Shown in pieces: positions 45,498-55,147 of a stretch of 64,000 nucleotides of DNA (the stretch's first letter is position 1; every line of letters begins with the position of its first letter). The translations under genes and the position numbers were made by a program. The stretch covers positions 19,507-83,506 of the forward strand of contig JAOZPG010000010.1 in NCBI GenBank assembly GCA_029932855.1, written 5' to 3'. The notes under the pieces are model-generated. The model was not told the DNA's origin and did no database searches. It saw only the letters and a program-made list of their open reading frames with translations. The DNA is from Bacteroidales bacterium. GTDB taxonomy: Bacteria; Bacteroidota; Bacteroidia; Bacteroidales; VadinHA17.

Positions 45498-46064
45498 GTG
45501 GAAGAAAAACTACAGCGCTTAATTAGCGAGTGCATTAAAGGTAATCAGTTGGCACAAAGACATTTGTACGACAAGTATGTCTCTGTAATGTTTGGTATTT
45601 GCCTGAGGTATGCCAAAGATGCTGATAGTGCTAAGGATATACTGCAGGATGCTTTTATTAAGGTTTTTAGCAAGCTGAAGCAATATAATGGGCATGGTTC
45701 TTTTGAAGGCTGGTTGCGAAGGGTATTTATAAATACTGCCCTTGAGAAGTTCAGGAACAAGACGCCCATACTTTCTCTTGATGACAAGGCTGAACTTACA
45801 ATTGGGGAAGTGCCCGAAAACATAATATCTGAGCTTTCTGCCGGGGAGTTGCTGGAAATGATTCAGGATCTTTCACCGCAGTACAGGCTGGTATTTAACC
45901 TGTATGCCATTGAAGGATATTCGCATAAGGAGATAGCAGAAAGCCTTGGTATATCAGAAGGAACTTCGAAGTCGAATTTGTCGAGAGCAAGAAGCATTCT
46001 GCAAAAGAGGATTATAAGTCTTTCAGCTATGGAAGGAAGGAGAAAAAAAGTAAATGAAGGATAG
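45498..46064 (+). CDS. ECF-type RNA polymerase sigma factor
   Basis: The protein of about 188 residues has sigma region 2 (AKDADSAKDILQDAFIKVFSKL and FEGWLRRVFINTALEKFRN) and region 4 with the DNA-reading helix ISEGTSKSNLSRARSILQK. No ATG precedes the conserved region. The start is GTG at 45498 (VEEKLQRLISEC) or TTG at 45471; the promoter position favours GTG. Its last 11 bases overlap a gene for a protein with an anti-sigma-like N-terminus, a membrane helix and an outer-membrane barrel, so the two form a sigma/anti-sigma unit. The overlap implies coupled translation. Confidence 0.9.
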   Translation: MEEKLQRLISECIKGNQLAQRHLYDKYVSVMFGICLRYAKDADSAKDILQDAFIKVFSKLKQYNGHGSFEGWLRRVFINTALEKFRNKTPILSLDDKAELTIGEVPENIISELSAGELLEMIQDLSPQYRLVFNLYAIEGYSHKEIAESLGISEGTSKSNLSRARSILQKRIISLSAMEGRRKKVNEG

Positions 46065-47547
46065 GCCAAATAATATTGACAGTGTATTTAAGTCCGGTCT
46101 GGACAATTTTCAGGCTGAACCGCCGGCTGATGTTTGGGCGTCTGTAAAAGAAGGCCTGTTTAATCAGGCAATAAGGGATAAATTATATTCTTATGAATCT
46201 CAGACCCCCTACGGTTCGTGGCCGATAATTCGTGCAGGTATAGCTGATGAGCTAAGGCCTGTTTACAGCAATATTGCAGCAGCAGTGGCTGTACTTGTGG
46301 TGGTTGTAGCCACTGCATTCTGGGCAATGAGGACTAACTTAAATCAACCGGCAGCCAGTATGCTGGCTGAGCAGGCAATAGTACTTCCGGCAGAAACAAT
46401 AGATAAAGCCCCTGTTAGAGAGATAGTTGTGCCTGAGCAGTCTCCTGCAGGAAATGATAATGCAGAAGCTCTTCTTGCCGAAAATTCAGCCGGCTTATTT
46501 CCAGCCGGCCAGGACTATAAAATTGTTGCCCGGGAGAACATTTCTGAAGTGCAGGCTAATTCTTCTAGCCTTTTTACATCTCTCAGGTCGCAGTCTGTGG
46601 CAGCAAACTATACGGGAAATGCTTCCGGTGACCTTTCTCCGGGACCCGAAGAAGAGAAATCCTTGCTTCACATGGAAACACAAAAAAGGATGGGCTTTAT
46701 GGGTCAGGTAAATTCAGGGGACTATCCGGGTAATCTTGTGGTTCCGGAGCCGGTGCAGTATGCTAATAAATGGACTGTGGCAGGTAACTATACGCCTGTT
46801 TATTCCTTCAGGTATGCTAATTCAGAAAATACTCTTAAGACAGATAATTATTATTATAATTCCGAGACCCCGGTAATCTCTTTTACAAGCGGTGTAAGTG
46901 CAGAGTACAATTTTGAAAAGAGATGGTCGGTCAGGTCCGGGATACAGTATTCAAAAAATGGAGTTCAGGTAAATAATGTAATTTTTTACCAGGATGTTCA
47001 GACAGGCAGGCTTCTTAGTTCAGGTATTTTTAACGAAGATATTCCTTATCCCTTTGAAACTTCCCTGGGAAACATCTCTTCGGGTGATTTCACTCACTAC
47101 ATTGCGGATTTTAAAATGCCGGGTGGCGATTATTATACCGGGAACCTGTCTGCTAATCCCGAGTTTGCCTCATATGAGATGATGAATACCGACCTTACTC
47201 AGAACCTGGAATTTCTTGAAGTACCTGTAATAGTGAAGTATAAACTTATTGACAGGAAGCTTGGAGTTAATTTGCTGAGCGGACTGGGAGCAAGTTTCCT
47301 TATCAATAATGAGGTTTATATGACATACCTGGGTGAGCAGTTTGCTATGGGACGTACCTCTGATATCAGGTCTGTTAACCTGGTGGGGACAGTTGGTATG
47401 GGACTGGAATATCTGATAAGTAAATCACTTGCCTTAAATATTGAACCAAGCCTTAAGTACTTTCTTAACTCTATGAATACCGAATCAACACTTTCTACCC
47501 ATCCTTATTATTTTGGAGTTTATTCAGGTATCAGCATTTCTTTTTAA
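46054..47547 (+). CDS. Putative dual membrane-spanning anti-sigma factor with C-terminal outer-membrane barrel
   Basis: The 497-residue protein has three parts. Residues 1-70 are soluble and cytoplasm-like, with the short anti-sigma-like segment FKSGLDNFQAEPPADVWASV. Residues 72-92 are one clear membrane helix (IAAAVAVLVVVVATAFWAM), with no signal peptide before it. After a linker of about 145 residues, about 238-497 form an outer-membrane barrel ending GVYSGISISF. This layout matches the dual membrane-spanning anti-sigma factors (Dma) described in Bacteroides thetaiotaomicron. It probably holds the sigma factor encoded upstream and releases it on an outer-membrane signal. The barrel's ligand and the regulon are unknown. 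Confidence 0.8.
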   Translation: MKDRPNNIDSVFKSGLDNFQAEPPADVWASVKEGLFNQAIRDKLYSYESQTPYGSWPIIRAGIADELRPVYSNIAAAVAVLVVVVATAFWAMRTNLNQPAASMLAEQAIVLPAETIDKAPVREIVVPEQSPAGNDNAEALLAENSAGLFPAGQDYKIVARENISEVQANSSSLFTSLRSQSVAANYTGNASGDLSPGPEEEKSLLHMETQKRMGFMGQVNSGDYPGNLVVPEPVQYANKWTVAGNYTPVYSFRYANSENTLKTDNYYYNSETPVISFTSGVSAEYNFEKRWSVRSGIQYSKNGVQVNNVIFYQDVQTGRLLSSGIFNEDIPYPFETSLGNISSGDFTHYIADFKMPGGDYYTGNLSANPEFASYEMMNTDLTQNLEFLEVPVIVKYKLIDRKLGVNLLSGLGASFLINNEVYMTYLGEQFAMGRTSDIRSVNLVGTVGMGLEYLISKSLALNIEPSLKYFLNSMNTESTLSTHPYYFGVYSGISISF

Positions 47548-47565
47548 AGGAGATCTTATAGCTTA

Positions 47566-47594
47566 TTGTTAGTTCCCAAAAAGAACTATTTTTG
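47566..47594 (+). promoter_or_regulatory. Promoter of the lytic transglycosylase gene
   Basis: TTG (47566-47568), an 18-base spacer and TATTTTTG (47587-47594), 23 bases before the ATG at 47618. Confidence 0.6.
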
Positions 47595-47617
47595 CAGAAG
47601 CTTTAAAAGATCACAAA

Positions 47618-48595
47618 ATGCTTGCATTCAAAAATATATTCAGGAGAAGGGCAGTTTATTTTATTCTTGCATTTCTTATTCCGCTTATACTGTTTGTTAT
47701 AAATAGTTTTGATTCTGAATCTGATGTATTGGAGGAATCCTTCCAGGATTTATTCAGAAAGAATTACTCGATCTTTGCACTTCCGCTTCCTTCAGAGATG
47801 GAATATGCAGGAGAAAGAGTTCCTCTTGAGAATTTTGACGTAAGAGAGGCCCTGGACAGGGAGTTGCTGGTAAATACATACTGGCAGTCGCAAACATTGC
47901 TTTTTTTAAAGCGGGCAAACAGGTATTTCCCAATAATTGAAGATGTATTAAAAAGAAATTCTGTCCCTGATGATTTTAAATACCTTGCCCTTGCGGAAAG
48001 CGGACTTATCCAGGTTGTTTCTCCCACGGGGGCCACAGGTTTCTGGCAGTTCATGTCAGGAACAGCCCGGGATTACGGACTGGAAGTAAATAATGAAGTT
48101 GATGAACGCTATAACATCGAAAAATCCACAGAGGCTGCTTGCCGCTACCTGAATGAATCATACAAAAAATTTGACAGCTGGATACTGGTGGCGGCTTCCT
48201 ATAACAGGGGGCGAAAAGGGATTAACGAACAACTCTCAAGGCAGGAGGAGGATAATTATTTCGATCTCTTGCTGAATGAGGAGACCTCGAGGTATGTTTA
48301 CAGGCTGTTGGCACTGAAGCTTATTGTTAGTGATCCGGGGAAATATGGTTTTAACTTCAGGCCTGACGATCTGTATCCACCACTTTCTGTGAGGAAGGTG
48401 AAAGTTGATACGGCAATTAAATCAATGATTGATTTTGCGGCACAGTTTGATATGAATTACAAAATGCTTAAATATTTTAATCCATGGCTGAGGGAGATCC
48501 GGCTCAGTAATAAGAGTGCTAAGACTTACGAAATACTGATACCATGCAAGAATTTCAGAACGGGGGTATATGATAATCAAATGCCCCCGGAATGA
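47618..48595 (+). CDS. Lytic transglycosylase, MltD-like
   Basis: The 325-residue protein has an N-terminal membrane anchor or signal (about 11-28) and an SLT family 1 domain (about 100-235). The catalytic glutamate is Glu127 in LALAESGL, followed by SPTGATGFWQFMSGTA and AASYNRG. It cleaves peptidoglycan glycan strands to 1,6-anhydro products in the periplasm. The C-terminal part (about 255-320) resembles a degenerate LysM-like region (AAQFDMNYKMLKYFNPWL). It has its own promoter and lies 55 bases before uvrA. Confidence 0.9.
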   Translation: MLAFKNIFRRRAVYFILAFLIPLILFVINSFDSESDVLEESFQDLFRKNYSIFALPLPSEMEYAGERVPLENFDVREALDRELLVNTYWQSQTLLFLKRANRYFPIIEDVLKRNSVPDDFKYLALAESGLIQVVSPTGATGFWQFMSGTARDYGLEVNNEVDERYNIEKSTEAACRYLNESYKKFDSWILVAASYNRGRKGINEQLSRQEEDNYFDLLLNEETSRYVYRLLALKLIVSDPGKYGFNFRPDDLYPPLSVRKVKVDTAIKSMIDFAAQFDMNYKMLKYFNPWLREIRLSNKSAKTYEILIPCKNFRTGVYDNQMPPE

Positions 48596-48650
48596 GGAAT
48601 TGCCCTGAATATTAATTTGCCGGCTTGTGGCAGGTGAAAGATAAGAGTGA

Positions 48651-51476
48651 ATGGAAGCTAATATAAATGTTTACGGTGCAAGGGTGCATAATCTCAAGGA
48701 TATTGATGTTTCTATTCCCAGGAACAAGCTGACTGTAATAACGGGCCTCAGTGGCAGCGGGAAATCATCACTTGCCTTCGATACCATATATGCCGAGGGC
48801 CAGAGACGTTATATGGAAACCCTTTCTGCATATGCCAGGCAGTTCCTGGGCGGACTTGAGAGGCCTGATGTTGACAGGGTGACCGGACTGAGCCCTGTGA
48901 TTGCTATTGAACAGAAAACAACAATTAAGAATCCACGGTCAACGGTTGGGACCATTACCGAGATATATGATATGCTCAGATTGCTCTATGCCAGGGCAGG
49001 GATAGCTTATTCCTACAATTCGGGAAAGCCTATGGTGAGGTATTCTGATGATCAGGTATTAAGACTGATCAGTGAGAAGTATGATAAGAGGAGAATATAT
49101 ATTCTTGCTCCTGTTGTTAAGGGCAGGAAAGGCCATTATAAGGAGCTTTTTGAGCAGATCCGGAAAAAAGGCTTCCTGAATGTGCGTATAAACGGGGAGA
49201 TTAAGGAGTTGAGTCCTGGCATGAAGCTGGACAGGTATAAGACCCACTTTATAGAAATAGTTATAGATAAGCTGCAGCTAATGCAGGATGACCTGAAGCG
49301 CCTTAAAGAATCGGTGAAGCTGGCTATGAAGCATGGTAATGGAGTGATAATAACACTCGACAAGGATAGTGGGGAACAGCAATATTTCAGCAGTCATCTG
49401 ATGTGTCCTGATACCGGTCTTTCTTATAATGAACCTGCGCCTCATACATTTTCTTTTAACTCTCCGCAGGGAGCATGTAAGATGTGCAACGGACTGGGTA
49501 AGGTGTCTGAGGTAGATGTGTCAAAGATCATTCCGGATGATAGCCTTAGCATAAGGAAAGGTGGGATAGAGCCACTGGGTACTTATAAGAAGGGACTGAT
49601 ATTCTGGCAGCTGGAAGCTATAGCTGAGAAGTATGGCTTTAGTATGGATACTCCCATCAGGGATATTCCCGGGCAGGCAATGGATATTATACTTTATGGC
49701 TCGGATGAATCATTTATGATAAAGAATTCCTCACTGGGCGTTTCTTCTAATTACTTCCTGAGCTTTGAAGGTGTAATAAACTATATATCCAACCAGGAAT
49801 CCCTGAATAACACTTCCATGGCCAGGAAGAAGAACAAGTTTGTTAAATATGTAACATGCCCGGAATGTGGAGGGTTCAGGTTAAAAAAAGAATCGTTATG
49901 GTTCAGGATACATGATAAGCATATTGGAGAATTGACCGCAATGGACATGAAAGAGCTTCTCTTATGGCTGAAAGAGCTTCCGGCCCATCTGTCGGACAAA
50001 CAAAAAATCATTGCAAGGGATATTTTAAAAGAGCTCAATTCCCGTCTGCAGTTCCTGCTTGATGTGGGACTTGATTACCTGGCACTGGGGAGACCGACAG
50101 GAAGTCTTTCGGGTGGTGAAAGCCAAAGGATAAGGCTTGCTACCCAGATAGGCTCAGAGCTTGTTAATGTGCTGTATATACTGGATGAGCCAAGTATAGG
50201 TCTGCATCAGAGCGATAACCAGAAGCTTATTCTATCCCTTAAGAAGTTAAGGGATGCCGGTAACTCGGTCATAGTTGTGGAGCATGATAAGGCTATGATC
50301 ACTTCAGCAGATCACATTATCGATATGGGACCCTTTGCAGGCAGGCACGGGGGAAACATTGTAGCCCAGGGAGGCCTGGGAGATGTGCTGAAAACAAGCT
50401 CCCTGACCTCTGAATACCTGAAAGGGGAGAAATCCATTTCTCTTCCCAAAGAACGGAATAAAGGCAATGGTAATTTTCTTTTGCTTAAAGGGGCAAAGGG
50501 GCATAACCTCAGGAATATAGATGTTAAGTTTCCTCTGGGCTTATTCATATGTGTTACCGGGGTTTCCGGCAGCGGGAAATCATCGCTGATAAACCAGACC
50601 CTTCATCCTATATTAAGCAAGATTTTCTACAGATCGGTAAAGGAATCGCTTCCCTATGAGAAACTGGAAGGAATAAAATTTCTTGACAAGGTAATAGAAG
50701 TTGACCAGTCGCCCCTGGGAAGAACCCCGAGGTCTAACCCTGCCACCTATACAGGTGTGTTCGGGGATATAAGGAAACTGTTTGAGCAAAGTCCCGAAGC
50801 CAGGATAAGAGGCTATAAAGCAGGCAGGTTTTCTTTTAATGTTAAAGGAGGGAGATGCGAGACATGCCAGGGGGCGGGACTGAGGACAATAGAAATGAAT
50901 TTTCTGCCTGATGTGTATGTGAAGTGTAGTGATTGTAACGGTAAAAGGTATAATCCTGAAACCCTCGAAGTAAGGTATAAAGGATCAAGCATAAGTGATG
51001 TGCTGGATATGACCATTAACAGAGCATACGGGTTTTTCGAGAATATTCCCTCTATAAGTCATAAGCTCAGGGTGCTTATAGATGTGGGACTGGGCTATGT
51101 AAGGCTTGGTCAGCCCTCAACCACACTTTCAGGAGGGGAGTCGCAAAGGGTTAAGCTTGCTACCGAACTGGCAAAGAGGGATACGGGAAGGACTCTGTAT
51201 ATTCTGGATGAACCTACTACCGGCCTGCATTTTGAGGATGTAAGGGTATTGCTGCAGGTACTTAGCAGGCTGGTAAGCAAGGGAAATACAGTTATTGTAA
51301 TCGAACATAATATGGATGTAATAAAAGTGGCCGACCATATTATTGATCTGGGACCCGGGGGAGGAAGGAATGGGGGAGAGGTAATAGTTAGCGGGAGTCC
51401 TGAAGAGATAGCAGATAATGAAAAAAGCCTTACCGCCAGTTATCTCAAAGAGGAGCTTAGTCATTCATCATTATAG
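48651..51476 (+). CDS. uvrA: Excinuclease ABC subunit UvrA
   Basis: UvrA is the DNA-damage sensor of nucleotide excision repair, with two ABC ATPase units. At 941 residues it is full length: Walker [13 protein letters not shown] and [12 protein letters not shown], and signature loops [12 protein letters not shown] and [12 protein letters not shown]. The second zinc module is complete (CETC ... CSDC). In the first, near residue 252, CPDTG replaces the usual CPxCG, leaving three cysteines; I believe other Bacteroidota share this. A weak hairpin lies 44 bases after the stop. Confidence 0.97.
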   Translation: MEANINVYGARVHNLKDIDVSIPRNKLTVITGLSGSGKSSLAFDTIYAEGQRRYMETLSAYARQFLGGLERPDVDRVTGLSPVIAIEQKTTIKNPRSTVGTITEIYDMLRLLYARAGIAYSYNSGKPMVRYSDDQVLRLISEKYDKRRIYILAPVVKGRKGHYKELFEQIRKKGFLNVRINGEIKELSPGMKLDRYKTHFIEIVIDKLQLMQDDLKRLKESVKLAMKHGNGVIITLDKDSGEQQYFSSHLMCPDTGLSYNEPAPHTFSFNSPQGACKMCNGLGKVSEVDVSKIIPDDSLSIRKGGIEPLGTYKKGLIFWQLEAIAEKYGFSMDTPIRDIPGQAMDIILYGSDESFMIKNSSLGVSSNYFLSFEGVINYISNQESLNNTSMARKKNKFVKYVTCPECGGFRLKKESLWFRIHDKHIGELTAMDMKELLLWLKELPAHLSDKQKIIARDILKELNSRLQFLLDVGLDYLALGRPTGSLSGGESQRIRLATQIGSELVNVLYILDEPSIGLHQSDNQKLILSLKKLRDAGNSVIVVEHDKAMITSADHIIDMGPFAGRHGGNIVAQGGLGDVLKTSSLTSEYLKGEKSISLPKERNKGNGNFLLLKGAKGHNLRNIDVKFPLGLFICVTGVSGSGKSSLINQTLHPILSKIFYRSVKESLPYEKLEGIKFLDKVIEVDQSPLGRTPRSNPATYTGVFGDIRKLFEQSPEARIRGYKAGRFSFNVKGGRCETCQGAGLRTIEMNFLPDVYVKCSDCNGKRYNPETLEVRYKGSSISDVLDMTINRAYGFFENIPSISHKLRVLIDVGLGYVRLGQPSTTLSGGESQRVKLATELAKRDTGRTLYILDEPTTGLHFEDVRVLLQVLSRLVSKGNTVIVIEHNMDVIKVADHIIDLGPGGGRNGGEVIVSGSPEEIADNEKSLTASYLKEELSHSSL

Positions 51477-51519
51477 TATCCCATGATAGTTCCTTGCTAC
51501 CTGACTGGTGGAGATCTGT

Positions 51520-51539
51520 AGTTAAAGTATTAACTTTTT
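51520..51539 (+). terminator. Weak hairpin after uvrA
   Basis: AGTTAA and TTAACT pair around a 4-base loop and run into five T residues. The stem is short and AT-rich, so termination is uncertain. Confidence 0.3.
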
Positions 51540-51681
51540 AAGCATTTGGTTCTGCAACTGACTAAGTTTTTGTACTTTTATTAATCAATCATTAAGGAGA
51601 ATCAGCTTATTCAAAGCATGCTCCAGTGGGGGTTTTATTATAAAATGAATCAGGGATGCTGATAATTTAAATAGGATAATT

Positions 51682-52389
51682 ATGTCAGGAGATGATAAAG
51701 TAAAGAAGGCCTTTAAGCAAAAAGACTGGAATGAGATACGAACAAGCAATTCATGGGGGGTATTTAAGATACTGTCGGAATTTGTTGAGGGCTTTGAGAA
51801 GTTGTCGAGAATAGGTCCATGCGTATCCGTATTTGGTTCTGCCCGCACAGAGCCGGGGGACAAGTATTTTAAACTTGCTGAGGAGATTGGTTTTAAGCTT
51901 ACACAAAAAGGCTATGGGGTAATTACCGGAGGGGGGCCGGGAATAATGGAGGCTGCAAACATGGGGGCCAAAAAGGGAAATGGCAGGTCGGTTGGAATAA
52001 ATATTGACCTGCCTTTTGAGCAAAGTGCAAACCTTTTTATCGATCATGACAAACTTATTTCATTTGATCATTTTTTTGTAAGAAAGGTGATGTTCATGAA
52101 GTATTCCCAGGGATTTATTGTCTTGCCGGGTGGATTTGGGACCTTTGATGAATTGTTTGAGGCAATAACCCTTATTCAGACCGGGAAAATAGGGAAGTTC
52201 CCAATAATACTGGTCGGATCGGAATACTGGCAGGGGCTTGTTAGCTGGATAAAAGATGTAATGCTGAAAAAGGAAGCTAATATCAACAGGGAAGATTTAG
52301 ACCTGTTTGTGCTTGTTGATAGCGCGGAAGATGCAGTGAGCCAGATAGATAGCTTTTATTCAAAATATCTGCTTTCTCCTAACTTTTAG
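51682..52389 (+). CDS. LOG-family Rossmann-fold protein (TIGR00730 type)
   Basis: The 235-residue protein belongs to the LOG/TIGR00730 family, whose best-known members are cytokinin riboside 5'-monophosphate phosphoribohydrolases and related nucleotide N-glycosidases. The active-site motif PGGFGTFDELFE is present, along with VFGSARTEPGD and GGGPGIMEAANMGAKKG. The bacterial substrate is generally not established. It lies in its own unit: about 200 bases with a weak hairpin precede it and about 120 follow. Confidence 0.88.
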   Translation: MSGDDKVKKAFKQKDWNEIRTSNSWGVFKILSEFVEGFEKLSRIGPCVSVFGSARTEPGDKYFKLAEEIGFKLTQKGYGVITGGGPGIMEAANMGAKKGNGRSVGINIDLPFEQSANLFIDHDKLISFDHFFVRKVMFMKYSQGFIVLPGGFGTFDELFEAITLIQTGKIGKFPIILVGSEYWQGLVSWIKDVMLKKEANINREDLDLFVLVDSAEDAVSQIDSFYSKYLLSPNF

Positions 52390-52508
52390 TCTGTGTCTCT
52401 TATACTGTGCATTATTCCTCGTTTTTTGGCTTTATGATTCAAACAATAATTGTTATACTTGTAATTAGCTCAACAACAAAAACAACTAACAAAATAAACT
52501 TATAAGCA

Positions 52509-53792
52509 ATGAGATACATTATTTCAGTATTATTCCTGGTTTTTTCGGCTATGTTTATTAATGCCCAGGATGTAAATGTTAATATCAACTCACCTTCAGA
52601 GATCACTGCCGGTGAACCTGCAATTATTGAGATAGTTATATCAAAAGGTTCTCTTAATGGTTTTGCACGCTTGCAGCAGCCTTTTCCTGCTGCAATAAAT
52701 GTTAAGGCAATTGAATCGGCCGGTGCCGATTTTAGCTTTTCAGATGGTAAGCTGAACATTATATGGCTTAACCTTCCTTCAAAACGGGAACTCAGTTTAA
52801 AGTACGAGCTTGTTGCAGATGCCAGGGTGGAGGGTGATTTTAGCCTGGAAGGTAAGTTTTCGTATATATATGAGAGTGAAAGAGAGGAAATATCAGTTGA
52901 TCCCCAAAACATACATATTAATCCCTCAGACCAGGTAAGTGCTGACCTTATTGTTGATGTTATGGCTTTTACGGGTGATTTCCAGGGAGCAGAGAAAGCG
53001 GTTGTATTGCCTGTTGCAGCTTACAGGGAGGCACCCTATATCAGTCCTTCCTCCGATGGGTGGATAGTGAATGTACTGGTTAGCAAAGGTGGTATTTCCA
53101 AGCTTGCCAGGGTTGAGGAGGATATACCCGGGGGTTATATGGCCGAAGCAATAGAAACAAAAGATGCAATATTCAGTTTCAAGGGAGGCGTTGCCAAGTT
53201 TCTGTGGATGACACTTCCCCCGGAGGCATATTTTTTGATCTCATATGAGATTAAATCTGAAGGAGGAAGTTCTGATGAGGCACCCGGGATAAAAGGAATG
53301 TTTTCATATATGGAGGATGATAATGTTAAGTCCATTCCCATAGTACAGAAAGATGCGGCTATAGGCAGCATGAGTGATGAAGAGTTTGTAGCCCTGATAT
53401 CCGGGTCTGCACCTGCGACAAAGCCGGTACAGAAACCACTGATTGTAGATAAGCCGGCGAAGAAAACAAAACCAGCTCCCAAACCGGTACAGCCCAAAGC
53501 TCCTGTCAGTGAAGGTATAGTGTTTAAGGTACAGGTACTTGCATCCAATATAGTTATTAATACCGACAGGTATTTTGCAGGCAAGGATATTGGAAGGCTT
53601 GAGATGGAGAAGCATGATGGTATGTATAAATATACCTCGGGTAGTTATAAGTATTATAAGGATGCCCGTTCTCATATCACTGAACTGATGAATGCAGGCC
53701 TGCAGGATGCCTTTGTTACAGCTTATAAAGATGGCCGGCGCATAGAAGTTAAAGAAGCATTAAGACTGAGCAGGCAAAAATGGTTTGAGTAA
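52509..53792 (+). CDS. Exported protein with two repeats and a SPOR-like end
   Basis: The 427-residue protein has a signal peptide (1-20, ending INAQ). Two beta domains (about 25-130 and 150-290) share a pattern seen in ISKGSLNGFARLQQPFP and VSKGGISKLARVEEDIP, with FSFSDGKLNIIWLNLPS matched by FSFKGGVAKFLWMTLPP. They must be an internal duplication. A Pro/Lys-rich linker (about 300-340) leads to a C-terminal SPOR-like domain (FKVQVLAS ... YKYTSGSYKYYKDA ... LQDAFVTAYKDGRRI), a fold that binds denuded peptidoglycan. A cell-wall-linked envelope protein is likely. It precedes the next gene by 20 bases. Confidence 0.7.
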   Translation: MRYIISVLFLVFSAMFINAQDVNVNINSPSEITAGEPAIIEIVISKGSLNGFARLQQPFPAAINVKAIESAGADFSFSDGKLNIIWLNLPSKRELSLKYELVADARVEGDFSLEGKFSYIYESEREEISVDPQNIHINPSDQVSADLIVDVMAFTGDFQGAEKAVVLPVAAYREAPYISPSSDGWIVNVLVSKGGISKLARVEEDIPGGYMAEAIETKDAIFSFKGGVAKFLWMTLPPEAYFLISYEIKSEGGSSDEAPGIKGMFSYMEDDNVKSIPIVQKDAAIGSMSDEEFVALISGSAPATKPVQKPLIVDKPAKKTKPAPKPVQPKAPVSEGIVFKVQVLASNIVINTDRYFAGKDIGRLEMEKHDGMYKYTSGSYKYYKDARSHITELMNAGLQDAFVTAYKDGRRIEVKEALRLSRQKWFE

Positions 53793-53812
53793 GAGTTCTG
53801 CCTGAAAAATAT

Positions 53813-55147
53813 ATGAAGCTGATATACAAATATTGTTCAATTTTTGTCCTGGCTGCTACATTTTCACTTGCAGGCTTTGGACAAGAAAATTATTTTGACA
53901 GCCTTCTGATCGAAGAAGTAAAGGTTGAGAATCCTATATATAAGCCGGTTGTAGGGATGGCTGCGGGGGTATTTAATTTTTATGGTGATGTAAATAATAA
54001 CTATCGTAACCCATCAATGATAAATCCGGGGGGGAAACTTATAATATCGAGTTATATAGATAAGCAACACATTTTTATGTATGATATCTATGTGCTTTTC
54101 GGCGAACTCTCAGGCAATGAATCAGGTCTTGAAAGGAATCTTAATTTCTCAACCCGCGTTTTCAGCATGGGTGCAAACCTTCATTATGAGTTTGCACATT
54201 TCGTTGGTAACAAGCATCTTACAGCTTCTCCTTTTGTAGAGATTGGCCTGGGGACCCTGCAATTCAGTCCCAAAGGCGACCTGGAAGATGAGAACGGGAA
54301 TCTCTATGTGTATGCTCCTGACGGAACAATACGTGATGTTGGAGATATGATCATAGGGCGTGATTTTGTTTACGAGTCCGATCTAAGGAGCCTTGATCTG
54401 TACGGGCAGGGTAATTATTCACAGTTTGGAGTGGTTATGCCTGTGGGATTGGGACTGAATGCCAACCTGTCGAAGAGGGTAAGCATGCGTGTTGGAACAT
54501 CATTTAATTTTACTACTTCTGATTATATAGATAATGTAGGTAATAAAGCCGGTCTGGAGCTGAAAAACAAAAGGCCCGACTTCTTTAATTTTTCATATTT
54601 AAGCTTTCACTTCGATCTTTTCTCAGAGCCTGAATATGTTACAGTTGAAAAGATGTATCTGGACTTTGAGGAGGATGATATCCTGATGGGAGATGAGGAT
54701 ATGGACTGGGTGCTGGACTTTGGGGATGAATGTCCATTCACCCCTTATGGTATTGAGGTGGATACAATGGGATGTCCTCTTGACAGTGACAATGACCTTA
54801 TAGCTGACTACCTTGACAGGGAGGTTGATTCACCGGAGAATGCATTTGTAGATGATTATGGTGTACAGATAGATGAAGCAGAATTAATAGCTATGATGCA
54901 GCCTGGAGAAGCTGCTCCAAGAGAAGATGTGGAGTATTACCTTGCCATGATGAGGGAGTCTGACCGGATAGTGATGGCCAGGCCGCATGGTGTTCCCCTT
55001 AAGTTTAAGGCTTTCGATATGGATGATGATGATTATCTTTCTTTCGACGAGCTTTTATTCGGCATAAGGCAGTACTTCGATTTTCGTACATTCCTTTCAT
55101 TGCAGGATATATACGAAATGATGGAATTCTATTTCATACAGGATTAA
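53813..55147 (+). CDS. Outer-membrane protein with TSP3-like repeats and an EF-hand-like end
   Basis: The 444-residue protein has a signal peptide (1-23, ending GFGQ), a barrel-like domain (about 40-275, with AAGVFNFYGDVNNNY), then acidic thrombospondin-type-3 calcium repeats (DMDWVLDFGDECPFTPYGIE and DSDNDLIADYLD, about 300-345). In OmpA-like proteins these repeats usually lead to the OmpA_C peptidoglycan domain, but here the last 100 residues lack it and instead hold an EF-hand-like loop, FDMDDDDYLSFDELL. It may be co-transcribed with the preceding SPOR-like gene. The function is unknown. Its stop overlaps the converging smpB stop by 4 bases. Confidence 0.7.
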   Translation: MKLIYKYCSIFVLAATFSLAGFGQENYFDSLLIEEVKVENPIYKPVVGMAAGVFNFYGDVNNNYRNPSMINPGGKLIISSYIDKQHIFMYDIYVLFGELSGNESGLERNLNFSTRVFSMGANLHYEFAHFVGNKHLTASPFVEIGLGTLQFSPKGDLEDENGNLYVYAPDGTIRDVGDMIIGRDFVYESDLRSLDLYGQGNYSQFGVVMPVGLGLNANLSKRVSMRVGTSFNFTTSDYIDNVGNKAGLELKNKRPDFFNFSYLSFHFDLFSEPEYVTVEKMYLDFEEDDILMGDEDMDWVLDFGDECPFTPYGIEVDTMGCPLDSDNDLIADYLDREVDSPENAFVDDYGVQIDEAELIAMMQPGEAAPREDVEYYLAMMRESDRIVMARPHGVPLKFKAFDMDDDDYLSFDELLFGIRQYFDFRTFLSLQDIYEMMEFYFIQD

